Source: Prevotella sp. UBA5387 (GTDB taxonomy: Bacteria > Bacteroidota > Bacteroidia > Bacteroidales > Bacteroidaceae). Taken from it: a stretch of DNA of 32,861 nt. The position numbers and the translations under genes were made by a program. Location: NCBI GenBank assembly GCA_002407775.1, contig DHOP01000041.1, positions 1 to 32,861 on the forward strand, given 5' to 3'. Below are positions 8,003 through 16,265 of this stretch, piece after piece. Each line of letters begins with the position of its first letter. The first letter of the stretch is position 1. The notes beneath the pieces were generated by a model, which was not told the origin of the DNA, did no database searches, and saw only the letters and a program-made list of their open reading frames with translations.

Positions 8003-9577
8003 TTATCTATCCAAGTCAGGAATTACAAAGTCCACGGCGGCGCCAGTGGCGATAAGGTCAGCGATCTTCTGACCACGAAGCATCTTGTCGAAGGCACCAG
8101 CAAGCGTAAGACCCATAGGACGCATCTTCACGCGGTATGGACTCTTGTCGCCACGGCTATCGAGGTAAACGCCGAACTCACCGGCACCACCCTCAACAGA
8201 GAACCACCATTGTCCTTCAGGAACCCTGATGATTGGCTTCTGCTTGATATAATATTCACCTTCGGGAATGTTATCGATAAGTTGCTCGATGATGTCAAGA
8301 CTCTGGTAGAGCTCATTGATGTGCACCATGTAACGATCCATAGAGTCGCCGTTGGTACCAACAATCTCATTAAACTTCACCTTATCATACAATGCATATG
8401 GGTGATTCTTGCGCACGTCATTGTGCCATCCAGAAGCACGGCCGGCGGGACCAGTGAAACCATAGTTGATGCTATCGGTCATATTGAGTGGTCCAACGCC
8501 TTCGAGACGTCGGTGAGTGATCACATTGTCACCAAACACGTCGAGGTATTCCTGAATCATCGGGCGGAGATACTTGCAGAGCTTCTTGGTGTTTTCCACA
8601 AAGTTGGGATCGATATCGTCCTGCAATCCGCCAATACGATAATAGTTCTGAATGAGTCGTCCACCGGTAGTCTCCTCCATGACGTTAAGCACGTGCTCAC
8701 GATCCCTCATGCAATAGAGGAATGCGGTCAAGGCGCTCAAGTCCTGTGCACAGGTGCCAAGGAATAGCAAGTGATTGTCGATGCGTTGCAACTCATCCAT
8801 GATGGTGCGGATATAGAGAATCCTATCGCTCAACTCGATGCCCATAGCTTCCTCGATGACGCCCACCAAAGCATGGCGATGGTGCATGGCGCAGAGGTAG
8901 TTGAGACGATCGGTAAGAGCCAATGTCTGGGGATAAGTCATATCCTCCATCATCTTCTCCATACCACGGTGGATATATCCGAGGTGAGGATATACACGCT
9001 TGATGGTCTCGCCGTCGACGATAGTCTTCAGACGAAGCACACCGTGTGTAGATGGGTGGTTAGGGCCAAAGTTGATGACGTAGTCGTCTGAATCAAAAAG
9101 TTGATGACGTGTCTCCACCAATTCACCATTCTGGTCAAGGTTCCACTCCGATGTCCAGTCTGTTTCTGGCTCATCGGTCATAGGGAACAGGTTGGCCTCA
9201 GGACTCATGTCGAAGTCCTTGCGAAGAGGATAGCCTGTGAAATCGTTGCGCATAAAGAGACGACGCATGTCGGGATGGCCCAAGAACTTGATGCCAAGGA
9301 AGTCGAAGACTTCGCGCTCCAACAGGTCAGCGTCTGCCCATAGTTTGATGACCGAAGGAATGACATATTCGTCACCAACGGTCTTCGCAATCTGCTTCAC
9401 CGACATACGCTCGTGCGATTCGGTGTTCTCTAGGATATAGATGCAACCCAAGCCCTCCTCAGGGCCGAAGTCTTCACCTATTATAGTAACCAAGTAATCG
9501 AAATGCTGGTCTCGCTTCAGCTTTTCCATCTCATCGGAAAAGCGGTCGAAGCCGAATTCTTTGTTATCTAATTTCAT
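8003..9577 (-). CDS. nuoC/nuoD: Fused NADH-quinone oxidoreductase subunit C/D (NuoCD)
   Basis: A single 524-residue protein combining two complex I subunits. Residues about 1-150 resemble NuoC (30 kDa), with DLLEREVFDFLGIKFLGHPD and RNDFTGYPLRKDF. From about 165 on the sequence is NuoD (49 kDa), with NFGPNHPSTHGVLR, PHLGYIHRGMEKMMED and the C-terminal quinone-site region ending in DFVIPDLDR. C/D fusion also occurs in E. coli, so the fusion itself is not novel. It is about 70 residues shorter than the E. coli fusion. The gene lies 15 nt after nuoB. Confidence 0.97.
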   Translation of the reverse strand: MKLDNKEFGFDRFSDEMEKLKRDQHFDYLVTIIGEDFGPEEGLGCIYILENTESHERMSVKQIAKTVGDEYVIPSVIKLWADADLLEREVFDFLGIKFLGHPDMRRLFMRNDFTGYPLRKDFDMSPEANLFPMTDEPETDWTSEWNLDQNGELVETRHQLFDSDDYVINFGPNHPSTHGVLRLKTIVDGETIKRVYPHLGYIHRGMEKMMEDMTYPQTLALTDRLNYLCAMHHRHALVGVIEEAMGIELSDRILYIRTIMDELQRIDNHLLFLGTCAQDLSALTAFLYCMRDREHVLNVMEETTGGRLIQNYYRIGGLQDDIDPNFVENTKKLCKYLRPMIQEYLDVFGDNVITHRRLEGVGPLNMTDSINYGFTGPAGRASGWHNDVRKNHPYALYDKVKFNEIVGTNGDSMDRYMVHINELYQSLDIIEQLIDNIPEGEYYIKQKPIIRVPEGQWWFSVEGGAGEFGVYLDSRGDKSPYRVKMRPMGLTLAGAFDKMLRGQKIADLIATGAAVDFVIPDLDR

Positions 9578-9592
9578 AGTATTCCGATAACC

Positions 9593-10369
9593 TTATTTAG
9601 TTTCTGATGTTGTTTCCGTAGTAGCATTGCCTGCTTCTATCTGCTGAATCTCATCACCGAGATGTTGCAAATCCTCTTCCGATGGTGCGCAATCCACAAT
9701 GATTGGCTTCTTTTGACCAAGCATATCAGCGGCAATATTTCCGTTACTCAATCCGTGAAGACCGCCCTGTTCCAAGCTTTGCTTACGCTCCTCGCTTGTC
9801 ATCTTATGGTTAGCACCACCAAAGAATTTCTCAACCTTGATCTTTCTCTGAAGTTGCATCATACCATATAATATTGCCTCTGGTCTCGGAGGACATCCTG
9901 GGATATACACGTCAACAGGTACAAGTTCCTCTATACCGCGAACCACGCTATAGCTCTTCTTGAATGGACCACCACTAATGGTGCAACCACCTACGGCTAC
10001 CACATATTTCGGCTCGGCCATTTCATCATACAGGCGCTTGAACACAGGAGCCATCTTATTGGTGATGGTACCGGCGCACATGATAAGGTCTGCCTGACGT
10101 GGGGAGTTACGAGTAACCTCAAAACCAAAACGCGAGAAGTCGTAGCGGGCGCAACCTACGGCCATGAACTCAATACCACAACACGAGGTACCAAACGTCA
10201 ATGACCAGGGAGAGTTGCTTCTGCCCCAGTTGATAACGGCATCAAGTGAACCAAGTACTACATTAGTACCTCCCTGGTTCAGCTCCTCAGCTATTCTTTC
10301 TAAACTATCGTTATCTTTGAAATCCTCGTAAGGGATACTCTTGATATTGGCTCTTTTGCTTACTTCCAT
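9593..10369 (-). CDS. nuoB: NADH-quinone oxidoreductase subunit B (NuoB) with extended C-terminal tail
   Basis: Carries the terminal iron-sulfur cluster N2 that reduces quinone. With the start at 10369 (MEVSKRANIKS) the protein has 258 residues. The cluster ligands are visible: the tandem C63-C64 in GTSCCGIEFMAVG, C129 in AVGGCTISGG and C159 in IPGCPPRPEA. The core ends near residue 180. The remaining 79 residues are polar and acidic at the end (EAGNATTETTSETK) and exceed the family's usual length. The frame stays open to 10480, but that extension would run deep into nuoA; the chosen start overlaps nuoA by 10 nt, consistent with translational coupling. Confidence 0.95.
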   Translation of the reverse strand: MEVSKRANIKSIPYEDFKDNDSLERIAEELNQGGTNVVLGSLDAVINWGRSNSPWSLTFGTSCCGIEFMAVGCARYDFSRFGFEVTRNSPRQADLIMCAGTITNKMAPVFKRLYDEMAEPKYVVAVGGCTISGGPFKKSYSVVRGIEELVPVDVYIPGCPPRPEAILYGMMQLQRKIKVEKFFGGANHKMTSEERKQSLEQGGLHGLSNGNIAADMLGQKKPIIVDCAPSEEDLQHLGDEIQQIEAGNATTETTSETK

Positions 10370-10710
10370 TCCAGTGCTCCTTTCTTCCAGGCGTATGCCA
10401 AACCAAAGACTAATACCAATAGGAAGAATCCGATGCTTACCAAAGCCATCGGACCAAACTGTTTCACTACAACAGCCCATGGATAGAGCAACACTGTCTC
10501 GATGTCGAAGATGAGAAAGAGGATGGCAAAGAGATAGTATCCTACATGCATGTTAAGCCAAGAGCTTCCACGCGTAGGAATACCACATTCGAAGGGCTCC
10601 CCCTTCACCGGATTGTAAGACCGTGGACCTATGAGTTTGGCGATAACAAATGCCGCCACAACCAAAGTCACAGCCGTCAGCAAAACGGTAATGAACAATG
10701 TGTTATTCAT
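10360..10710 (-). CDS. nuoA: NADH-quinone oxidoreductase subunit A (NuoA)
   Basis: First gene of the complex I operon, 116 residues, three hydrophobic helices (about 5-28, 58-80, 85-107). The conserved loop after the first helix, KGEPFECGIPTRGSSWLNMHVGYY (key part EPFECGIPTRGSSW, about 37-50), includes the family cysteine that sits near the quinone site. The following helix has FLIFDIETVLLYPW, a NuoA hallmark with essential acidic residues. A Bacteroidota-type promoter lies upstream at 10754-10786. No clear Shine-Dalgarno sequence is seen, as is common in this phylum. Confidence 0.96.
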   Translation of the reverse strand: MNNTLFITVLLTAVTLVVAAFVIAKLIGPRSYNPVKGEPFECGIPTRGSSWLNMHVGYYLFAILFLIFDIETVLLYPWAVVVKQFGPMALVSIGFFLLVLVFGLAYAWKKGALEWK

Positions 10711-10753
10711 AAGATAAACAACGTTTTTTAAATATTTTTTGTATAAGCGACCG

Positions 10754-10786
10754 CAAAGTTACCAAATGTTTTGTAATTGAACCAAA
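10754..10786 (-). promoter_or_regulatory. Promoter of the nuo operon
   Basis: On the minus strand a TTTG (10786-10783) is followed after 21 bp by TAACTTTG (10761-10754), matching the Bacteroidota sigma-ABfr consensus. Transcription would begin near 10747, about 40 nt before the nuoA start codon. Confidence 0.8.
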
Positions 10787-10863
10787 TTTTACCGAGAAAT
10801 CTTCAATGCTTACAAACATATGCTTAACCCGTTGTTTGTCAAGTCAACATTGCATTTCAAACA

Positions 10864-10886
10864 TAAAAAACATGCTTGCAAGCATC
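10864..10886 (-). terminator. Probable terminator after the PL11-repeat gene
   Basis: The palindrome ATGCTTGCAAGCAT (10872-10885) is followed on the minus strand by G and a run of six T (10870-10865). The stem is short (5 bp with a 4-nt loop), so strength is uncertain, but the position between the 1519-residue gene and the nuo promoter is right. Confidence 0.45.
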
Positions 10887-10962
10887 AAAGATTTAAGGTT
10901 TTTTAATATGAATTTAGTTCGATTTCTCGCAATCTTGCGGCAAAATGGAGCAAGGCTAAGCC

Positions 10963-13900
10963 TTACTCCACTACTACTTTTCGTCCATTGATGACATAGA
11001 CTCCTTTGGGAAGCCCGTTGCGAGCTTGGCCATAAGACACATGCCTACGTACCATCTTACCATCAAGGGTGTAAACATCTACAGGTGTGGCATCGTCAAT
11101 AGTCACATGCCCAATACCTGTTGTACCTACGCAAATCAGCTTGCCATCAGATGCCAACTTCTCCGTGCTCCATTGGGAGCCATCGTTGCTCTCTACAACG
11201 AGGTCGGTAGGAATAACCGGTTTCGTACTGGCGGTATTGAAGACTATTAGTTCTTCGCCTACGGCAAATTCTTTTCCATCAATAGCCTCAACACGAATCT
11301 TTGCACCAGTCATGAAGCGGCACATAGTGCCACCCACCTGGAATTTGTCACTGATGGTTTTATTGGCCTTTACCAAAAGGGTTCCACCACTATAGATGAT
11401 GAGGTTGGAAGCCGTCTTCATGGCAAAAGGACTCACCCCATTGCGTATCGCTCCAGCCCCAAGCATACCTCCACTCATCACAATGATACTATTGGTGGTG
11501 CCATAACCTGCCACATATCCACTATCCCGCACGGTTAATGTACCTGTGGTGAAGACACCCGTAAGATTACGCATCAGCAATTGTCCACCAGTGACGGTTA
11601 TGCTTGATGTGCTTCCAACGCCGTCCAATGTCCATGCACCAGTACCCAACTTGGTCACCGTTTTTGCGCTTAGAAGTCCGCTATAAGTAGCATCGGCATT
11701 GTTATACCCCACTTCCCACGCTTCGGTACTACCTCCAAATTTAGGCAGAGTAGTATATCTTGTCACGCCAACAGGGTTAGCCAGCACACCAACTCTTAAA
11801 GGTGCCGCGGTACCAACAAAACTACTATTGATGTGATAGAGCGAAGCGCCATCGGCAAGGTTGAGCGTCAAGCGTTGCATATCGGTTACATTTTGGTTCA
11901 AAGACGTGCTTCCCTCAAAGCGAAGCGTGCCCTCGAAATTACTGAAGTCACCGCCTACATAGAACCGTACGCCACCACCGGGAATACATAGTGAACCTTT
12001 TCCTGTATAACTACCATTTACTATCCCGCGTTGTTGATCATTTTCTCCACCACCGATTGTCAACGAAGCATTAGCAGCTATGTCCGTAGGATGGTTATAA
12101 ACCACAGAAGGATATGCACCATTGTATATCAGGTTGATTCGACTCGACCCACTTGGAACACTTACTGGGATGTTACCGAAAGTGGCACTACTTGAACCCT
12201 GCGCCAGAATTCCATTTTTGATGACAAGAGCCTTCATAGTATACATACCAGGATAAGCAAAGTTGAGCTGTCCCGGACCTTCCTTCACAAGTACTCCATC
12301 AGCACCATTGACAATACCCTTGAGCGAAACAGAACCACTCGCACTGGCTACTTCGATAGTAGCAGTGTCGGCAATGGCTACATTGCGGTCAGTGGCCACG
12401 TTATTGGCCACTACCTTTAACCTTCCACCGACAATCTTGAGCGGTTGCGTTCCGGCACCGAGTGGACTGGGATTACCCATATCACCAAGGTCGTTTATGG
12501 TCAATGTACCACCATTAATAATTGTCTGACCAGTATAGTCATTATTCGTTGTGCGCATTGAGAGTTCGCCCGAGCCATTCTTTACGAGGTCTCCTGTACC
12601 ACTGATACCACCTTGTCCTGAGAGTGTATAGTTCGTGGTGTTGTCGAATGTGATACTGTTTTGTATCATGTGGCTATCCAACGTCACATTGAACTGATTC
12701 GCATTATCATCGAAACGTACGTTGTCATTCTTCACAAAGTAGGTCGGTGTCCCTGAGTTGTTGAAATTATCAGTAAGATAATCCCAACCATTGCTATTTG
12801 CACCAGTCCAGCTCACACCTGCCGTAGCACGCGTTTCACGAATGTTAAGCATGATCTTGTTACCCTCTACCTTGATGGTATAGGGCTGGCCTTCCAATGC
12901 CTCGACACTGAGAAGAGTATCATTAGCTACATTGATAGCGCCAGTAGCCTCAGCCAATACATAGTCGCCAGCTAACTCGGTGTTATTGTCACTGGCCGCA
13001 CGAATGACGAACACGAGCGGAGCCTTCACCGTAAGGTCTCCTTGAACGAGCAACTTATCTACAGTATGATTGGCAAGATGAACTTCGTCATATACATTAT
13101 TATCAATAGTAAGACTGCGTCCGAATGTCATCACCTCACTAGGCATGAGACGGCATCCCTGATTGTTAAACGAGCCTTCGAAGTCTACGTCTCCGTTGAG
13201 AGTAACCTTCCCACCGAGCGTACCAAGCGAACGCAAGCTCACTGGTCCGGCAATCGTACCATCAACATTGAGCGTACCATTGGACACGATGGTCTTACCG
13301 GTAGTGGTGATGTTGGCCTTAATATTCATTACGCCACTCTCGCTTTTCCATACTTCGCCTGTACCACCGATAGTACCAGTACCTGCAATGGTGTAGTCAT
13401 GGTTCTTGGGTACCATGAAATACGTCTTTGCCGGTTCTACGTTGCCAGTAAGCGCAATAGTTTGAGCGTTGTCACCAGAGATATCAAAGAGCACCGTTTT
13501 GCCATTTTGGAAGGCTTGAGATTGCTTGCCATCGAAAGTCACGAAGTTGCTACCCGAAGCATCCCAACTTCCACCCTTGCTCCAACGCAGGTCAGCGCGC
13601 ATGGTACCAGGTAATGGAGGACGTTTCATGTTATAGCCAAGATAGAAAGAGGTGTTAGGCGATTGATAGTAACCACGGCTTGTACAATCGAGCAAATAGT
13701 GTGGATCTTGCATCAAAGTGTACATGCTATAGGGGGTATACTCGTCAGTGGTATATCCCACAATGCCGGTAGCACCATGCTCATTGCTCTGCTTCATGAG
13801 TACGACCTCCTCGCGCCAGTCACCTGTGATGTCTCCCCAGAAACCAGCACGGTTAGCCCATTCGGTGTGATTGGCATAACCAGACTCGCGCGCTAGCTCG

Positions 13901-15522
13901 GCCAATCTACCACCCCAGTCCTTCTCTACATGTGCATTAGTACTATAACCATCACCTCCAGCAGAGCCCAACTTTTCACGGCCAAGGTCACCATCCCACC
14001 ATATTCCCTCGTAAGGGAAAGGATTTGAACCTGAGCGAACCAGATTACCTTTAATGTCATAGCAGTTGGGTATTGTCGAATAGACCTCGTAACCAAGATG
14101 TGTCGAGTCAAGATCCATACACTCTCCGCGACCAACATCGCCAACTGAAGCCATATACCACTCCTTCAAGTGTTTACCTGTAGCAGCATCGTATACAAGT
14201 TGCCCGAGTAGGTTGGACTGTTGGATAGCATAGGTCTCCATGCCCGGATGTGTCGGATCGAGGTCGCTCACACGGAAGCGGTCACCATGACCAATGCCCG
14301 CTGAGAAAACCATACCTTTATAAGTGTTTACACCATAGCCTCCCTGCAACATCTCGTCACGTCCATCACCATCAACATCAGCAGCACGGAGCTGATGGAA
14401 CTCTGCCGGCCAAGGAGTCTTGTCGTTGCGGCTCCATGTATAACCGTGATGCCAGTTGGTTGGCACACCATTGTTCCAATCGTAGGTAAAACCGAACACG
14501 TAATTATGGTGCGCACGGTCGGCGACTCTTCTCACCAAGCACTCGGACATAATCATCGGATGCTGTCCGTCATCATAAGTCACGATGTTATGGCCTGCCA
14601 TGAAGGCATATTCCTTTCCATCGTTGTCATTCATGTAGTCTGCACGATTGTCGCGGCTATAGGCATCGACACCATCCTGCGCCTGACTATAGTTGAGTTC
14701 GCACACGTCCATCTCCTCACCGGTCTCCCCATTGACTACTGACATGTAGTAGGGCGCATTGCGAGTAGTGCTCTTTGTGTAGTCTATGATGCCGTCGCCA
14801 TCCACGTCACCGGAAGCGCTTCTCTTCGGATATAGACCCCAGGTATTATTGGCCTTGTCCCAAAAACGGGTCCCGTCTGAGGATCTGGTTACTACTTCTG
14901 CCTTACCATCACAGTTGATGTCATAGACATTAAGCTCGCAGTTTTGCCCTCCCACGGGGTTAAGGTTGGGTCCATAGTCAATGGTCCATAAGTAAGTGCC
15001 ATCGGCAAGGTATCCTTGAATCATATCATTTCGGCCAGTCACGGCGGTGGTGCGTACGACCACCCAGTCGGTTTGTCCATCGCCATTAAGGTCAGCTGGG
15101 AAAACGAAAGGAGTGCGGAAGTCATCGGCGGGACAAATTGTCGTTTCGAAATTGATCTCCATGAATGCATTTGCCACACGCAACTCATAGGTATAATTAC
15201 CTCCTCGAGACTTATCCTCGACGTCATTGTAAACGGGGTTCACGGCAATCAAATCACCATCGGAAAGACTTGCTGGAACATAATTGGTATTAGTGGTTTC
15301 CTTGGCGAGTGTACCATTGATATAGACACGATATCGCGTGTCTTCAGGCTCATCAGCTAGTCGACGCCAACTGATGAGATAAGTTCCGCCATTAAATCGA
15401 ATGTCACCTTGTGTCCTATTCACAGCAGTAACGCCACGCCCCAATTCAGGCATGATACGCTGAGCACAAGCAACTCTAGGGAATATGCCTGCAAGGAGAC
15501 ATAACAATAACAATTTTTTCAT
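10963..15522 (-). CDS. Secreted PL11-type rhamnogalacturonan lyase with beta-strand repeat region and T9SS-like C-terminal signal
   Basis: The protein has 1519 residues. A signal peptide (MKKLLLLCLLAGIFPRVACA, cleavage before Q21) starts it. Residues about 21-650 resemble family PL11 rhamnogalacturonan lyases, which cleave the rhamnogalacturonan I backbone of pectin: the opening MPELGRGVTAV, aspartate-rich calcium-binding turns of the propeller (DLNGDGQTDW, DINCDGKAEV, DVDGDGIIDY, DVDGDGRDEM), GIGHGDRFRVSDLDP, and the closing region with DITGDWREEVVL and NMKRPPLPGTM. Residues about 700-1440 hold autotransporter-associated-type beta-strand repeats (LVKNGSGELSM, TIINGGTLTIND, LVKEGPGQLNF, VTKLGTGAWTLDG) that probably form a beta-helix. 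The last 60 residues (PVDVYTLDGKMVRR, GLPKGVYVINGRKVVVE) look like a type A T9SS sorting domain. Typical PL11 enzymes are near 600 residues, so over half of this protein is extra. Substrate and attachment are inferred. Confidence 0.88.
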   Translation of the reverse strand: MKKLLLLCLLAGIFPRVACAQRIMPELGRGVTAVNRTQGDIRFNGGTYLISWRRLADEPEDTRYRVYINGTLAKETTNTNYVPASLSDGDLIAVNPVYNDVEDKSRGGNYTYELRVANAFMEINFETTICPADDFRTPFVFPADLNGDGQTDWVVVRTTAVTGRNDMIQGYLADGTYLWTIDYGPNLNPVGGQNCELNVYDINCDGKAEVVTRSSDGTRFWDKANNTWGLYPKRSASGDVDGDGIIDYTKSTTRNAPYYMSVVNGETGEEMDVCELNYSQAQDGVDAYSRDNRADYMNDNDGKEYAFMAGHNIVTYDDGQHPMIMSECLVRRVADRAHHNYVFGFTYDWNNGVPTNWHHGYTWSRNDKTPWPAEFHQLRAADVDGDGRDEMLQGGYGVNTYKGMVFSAGIGHGDRFRVSDLDPTHPGMETYAIQQSNLLGQLVYDAATGKHLKEWYMASVGDVGRGECMDLDSTHLGYEVYSTIPNCYDIKGNLVRSGSNPFPYEGIWWDGDLGREKLGSAGGDGYSTNAHVEKDWGGRLAELARESGYANHTEWANRAGFWGDITGDWREEVVLMKQSNEHGATGIVGYTTDEYTPYSMYTLMQDPHYLLDCTSRGYYQSPNTSFYLGYNMKRPPLPGTMRADLRWSKGGSWDASGSNFVTFDGKQSQAFQNGKTVLFDISGDNAQTIALTGNVEPAKTYFMVPKNHDYTIAGTGTIGGTGEVWKSESGVMNIKANITTTGKTIVSNGTLNVDGTIAGPVSLRSLGTLGGKVTLNGDVDFEGSFNNQGCRLMPSEVMTFGRSLTIDNNVYDEVHLANHTVDKLLVQGDLTVKAPLVFVIRAASDNNTELAGDYVLAEATGAINVANDTLLSVEALEGQPYTIKVEGNKIMLNIRETRATAGVSWTGANSNGWDYLTDNFNNSGTPTYFVKNDNVRFDDNANQFNVTLDSHMIQNSITFDNTTNYTLSGQGGISGTGDLVKNGSGELSMRTTNNDYTGQTIINGGTLTINDLGDMGNPSPLGAGTQPLKIVGGRLKVVANNVATDRNVAIADTATIEVASASGSVSLKGIVNGADGVLVKEGPGQLNFAYPGMYTMKALVIKNGILAQGSSSATFGNIPVSVPSGSSRINLIYNGAYPSVVYNHPTDIAANASLTIGGGENDQQRGIVNGSYTGKGSLCIPGGGVRFYVGGDFSNFEGTLRFEGSTSLNQNVTDMQRLTLNLADGASLYHINSSFVGTAAPLRVGVLANPVGVTRYTTLPKFGGSTEAWEVGYNNADATYSGLLSAKTVTKLGTGAWTLDGVGSTSSITVTGGQLLMRNLTGVFTTGTLTVRDSGYVAGYGTTNSIIVMSGGMLGAGAIRNGVSPFAMKTASNLIIYSGGTLLVKANKTISDKFQVGGTMCRFMTGAKIRVEAIDGKEFAVGEELIVFNTASTKPVIPTDLVVESNDGSQWSTEKLASDGKLICVGTTGIGHVTIDDATPVDVYTLDGKMVRRHVSYGQARNGLPKGVYVINGRKVVVE

Positions 15523-15540
15523 TTCTCGGTTTGTTTGTCA

Positions 15541-15554
15541 AGGGTGTTTACCCT
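15541..15554. promoter_or_regulatory. Small inverted repeat in the leader of the PL11-repeat gene
   Basis: AGGGT and ACCCT flank a 4-nt spacer, 18 nt upstream of the start codon. A -7 like box TAATTTTG (minus, 15580-15573) lies just upstream, though its nearest TTTG is 24 bp further, more than the usual 19-21. The hairpin could affect translation or be an operator. Weak evidence. Confidence 0.3.
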
Positions 15555-15670
15555 GTAGATTTGATATGGGGGCAAAATTAGGCAAAATAACTCACATTAG
15601 TCATCAAAACTTGATAAAAAGACCTTGTATTTTGCATCATCAATTTACCCATATATAGTCCTCAGAAATC

Positions 15671-15824
15671 CTCCCCATTTGCGAAAGCATAGCAACGACG
15701 ATGCGATTAATGCCTAATGGCACTGCGTTTCGGTACTAATCGCGTTGCGTTTAAGGCCTAAACGCAGTGCCATTACTATCCTTTCGCAATGCCAAAGGAT
15801 ATCAATCGCAAAGCGTTCACTTTT
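15671..15824. repeat. Array A of 22-bp palindromic modules (seven units)
   Basis: Units begin exactly every 22 nt at 15671, 15693, 15715, 15737, 15759, 15781 and 15803. Each has a 13-nt part (for example TAATCGCGTTGCG at 15737, CAATCGCAAAGCG at 15803) and a 9-nt part (ATTAATGCC, TTTAAGGCC, ATTACTATC). The first unit is the most diverged. The consensus is TAATCGCANTGCG plus ATTAGTATC, in which the first 17 nt are palindromic. Within the array, 15715-15730 and 15760-15775 form a perfect 16-bp inverted repeat. The array lies in a gene-free region between the PL11-repeat gene and the small membrane protein gene. No open frame spans it. Confidence 0.85.
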
Positions 15825-15908
15825 CATTACGTTTAAGGGGGCTATCCAAGAGGTGATAAATCAATTTTGGAAGAAGTTTAGAAGTGCTTTCCCATGAGAA
15901 ATAGAAAC

Positions 15909-15937
15909 AAAAAAAGGCGACACTCAAAGGTATCGCC
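15909..15937 (-). terminator. Intrinsic terminator after the small membrane protein gene
   Basis: On the minus strand GGCGATAC (15937-15930) pairs with GTGTCGCC (15923-15916) with one G-U pair and a 6-nt loop, followed by seven T. It lies 29 nt beyond the stop codon of the gene ending at 15966. Confidence 0.85.
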
Positions 15938-15965
15938 ATGTATATAAAAGTAAATGCTTCGAATG

Positions 15966-16160
15966 TTACTCGTTGGTATAAAGCCAGATTACAGCTAACA
16001 CGATGATTATCGCCAGAATACTACCCACAAAAAAAAGCACATTGGAAAAAATTTTCTTACGTCTTGCTGATTTCCTCTGTTGCTCTCTAAAGATGTCAGC
16101 ACCATCCCTGTGATGATGATGGTGGCGATGACGTTGCTGTGAATTCGATTCTAATGCCAT
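15966..16160 (-). CDS. Small His-rich single-pass membrane protein
   Basis: A 64-residue protein. The N-terminal half is polar and very basic, with an HRHHHHHR run at about residues 11-18 and a KSARRKK stretch at about 30-36. One strongly hydrophobic helix follows (about 41-60, FFVGSILAIIIVLAVIWLY) and a short YTNE tail. The positive-inside rule puts the basic, His-rich part in the cytoplasm. I do not recognise a named family. It has its own terminator at 15909-15937 and a -7 like box upstream (TATCTTTG, minus, 16199-16192), which supports it being a real gene. Metal binding by the histidines is possible but not shown. Confidence 0.65.
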   Translation of the reverse strand: MALESNSQQRHRHHHHHRDGADIFREQQRKSARRKKIFSNVLFFVGSILAIIIVLAVIWLYTNE

Positions 16161-16205
16161 GTAATAATTGTTTCCTGAAATATTTATGTTACAAAGATAC
16201 TTAGA

Positions 16206-16221
16206 AAGTATTACAATACTT
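16206..16221. promoter_or_regulatory. Inverted repeat at the promoter of the small membrane protein gene
   Basis: AAGTATT and AATACTT flank a 2-nt spacer. On the minus strand the repeat lies just upstream of a TATCTTTG -7 like box (16199-16192), about where the -33 element would sit. An operator overlapping the promoter is a reasonable but unproven reading. Confidence 0.35.
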
Positions 16222-16265
16222 GCTAATTATGCTATTTTAACACAAAAACACAAAACCACAAGACA

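Noticed and set aside
10370..10480. Longer NuoB start at 10480
   Set aside because: It would overlap nuoA by 121 nt and add an N terminus not seen in the family; the ATG at 10369 gives a normal coupled junction.
10806..10991. 61-codon plus-strand frame in the nuo promoter region
   Set aside because: It runs into the 3' end of the PL11-repeat gene on the other strand, and no promoter or known domain supports it.
15671..15824. CRISPR array
   Set aside because: The units are directly adjacent, degenerate and 22 nt long, with no unique spacers and no cas genes in the window.
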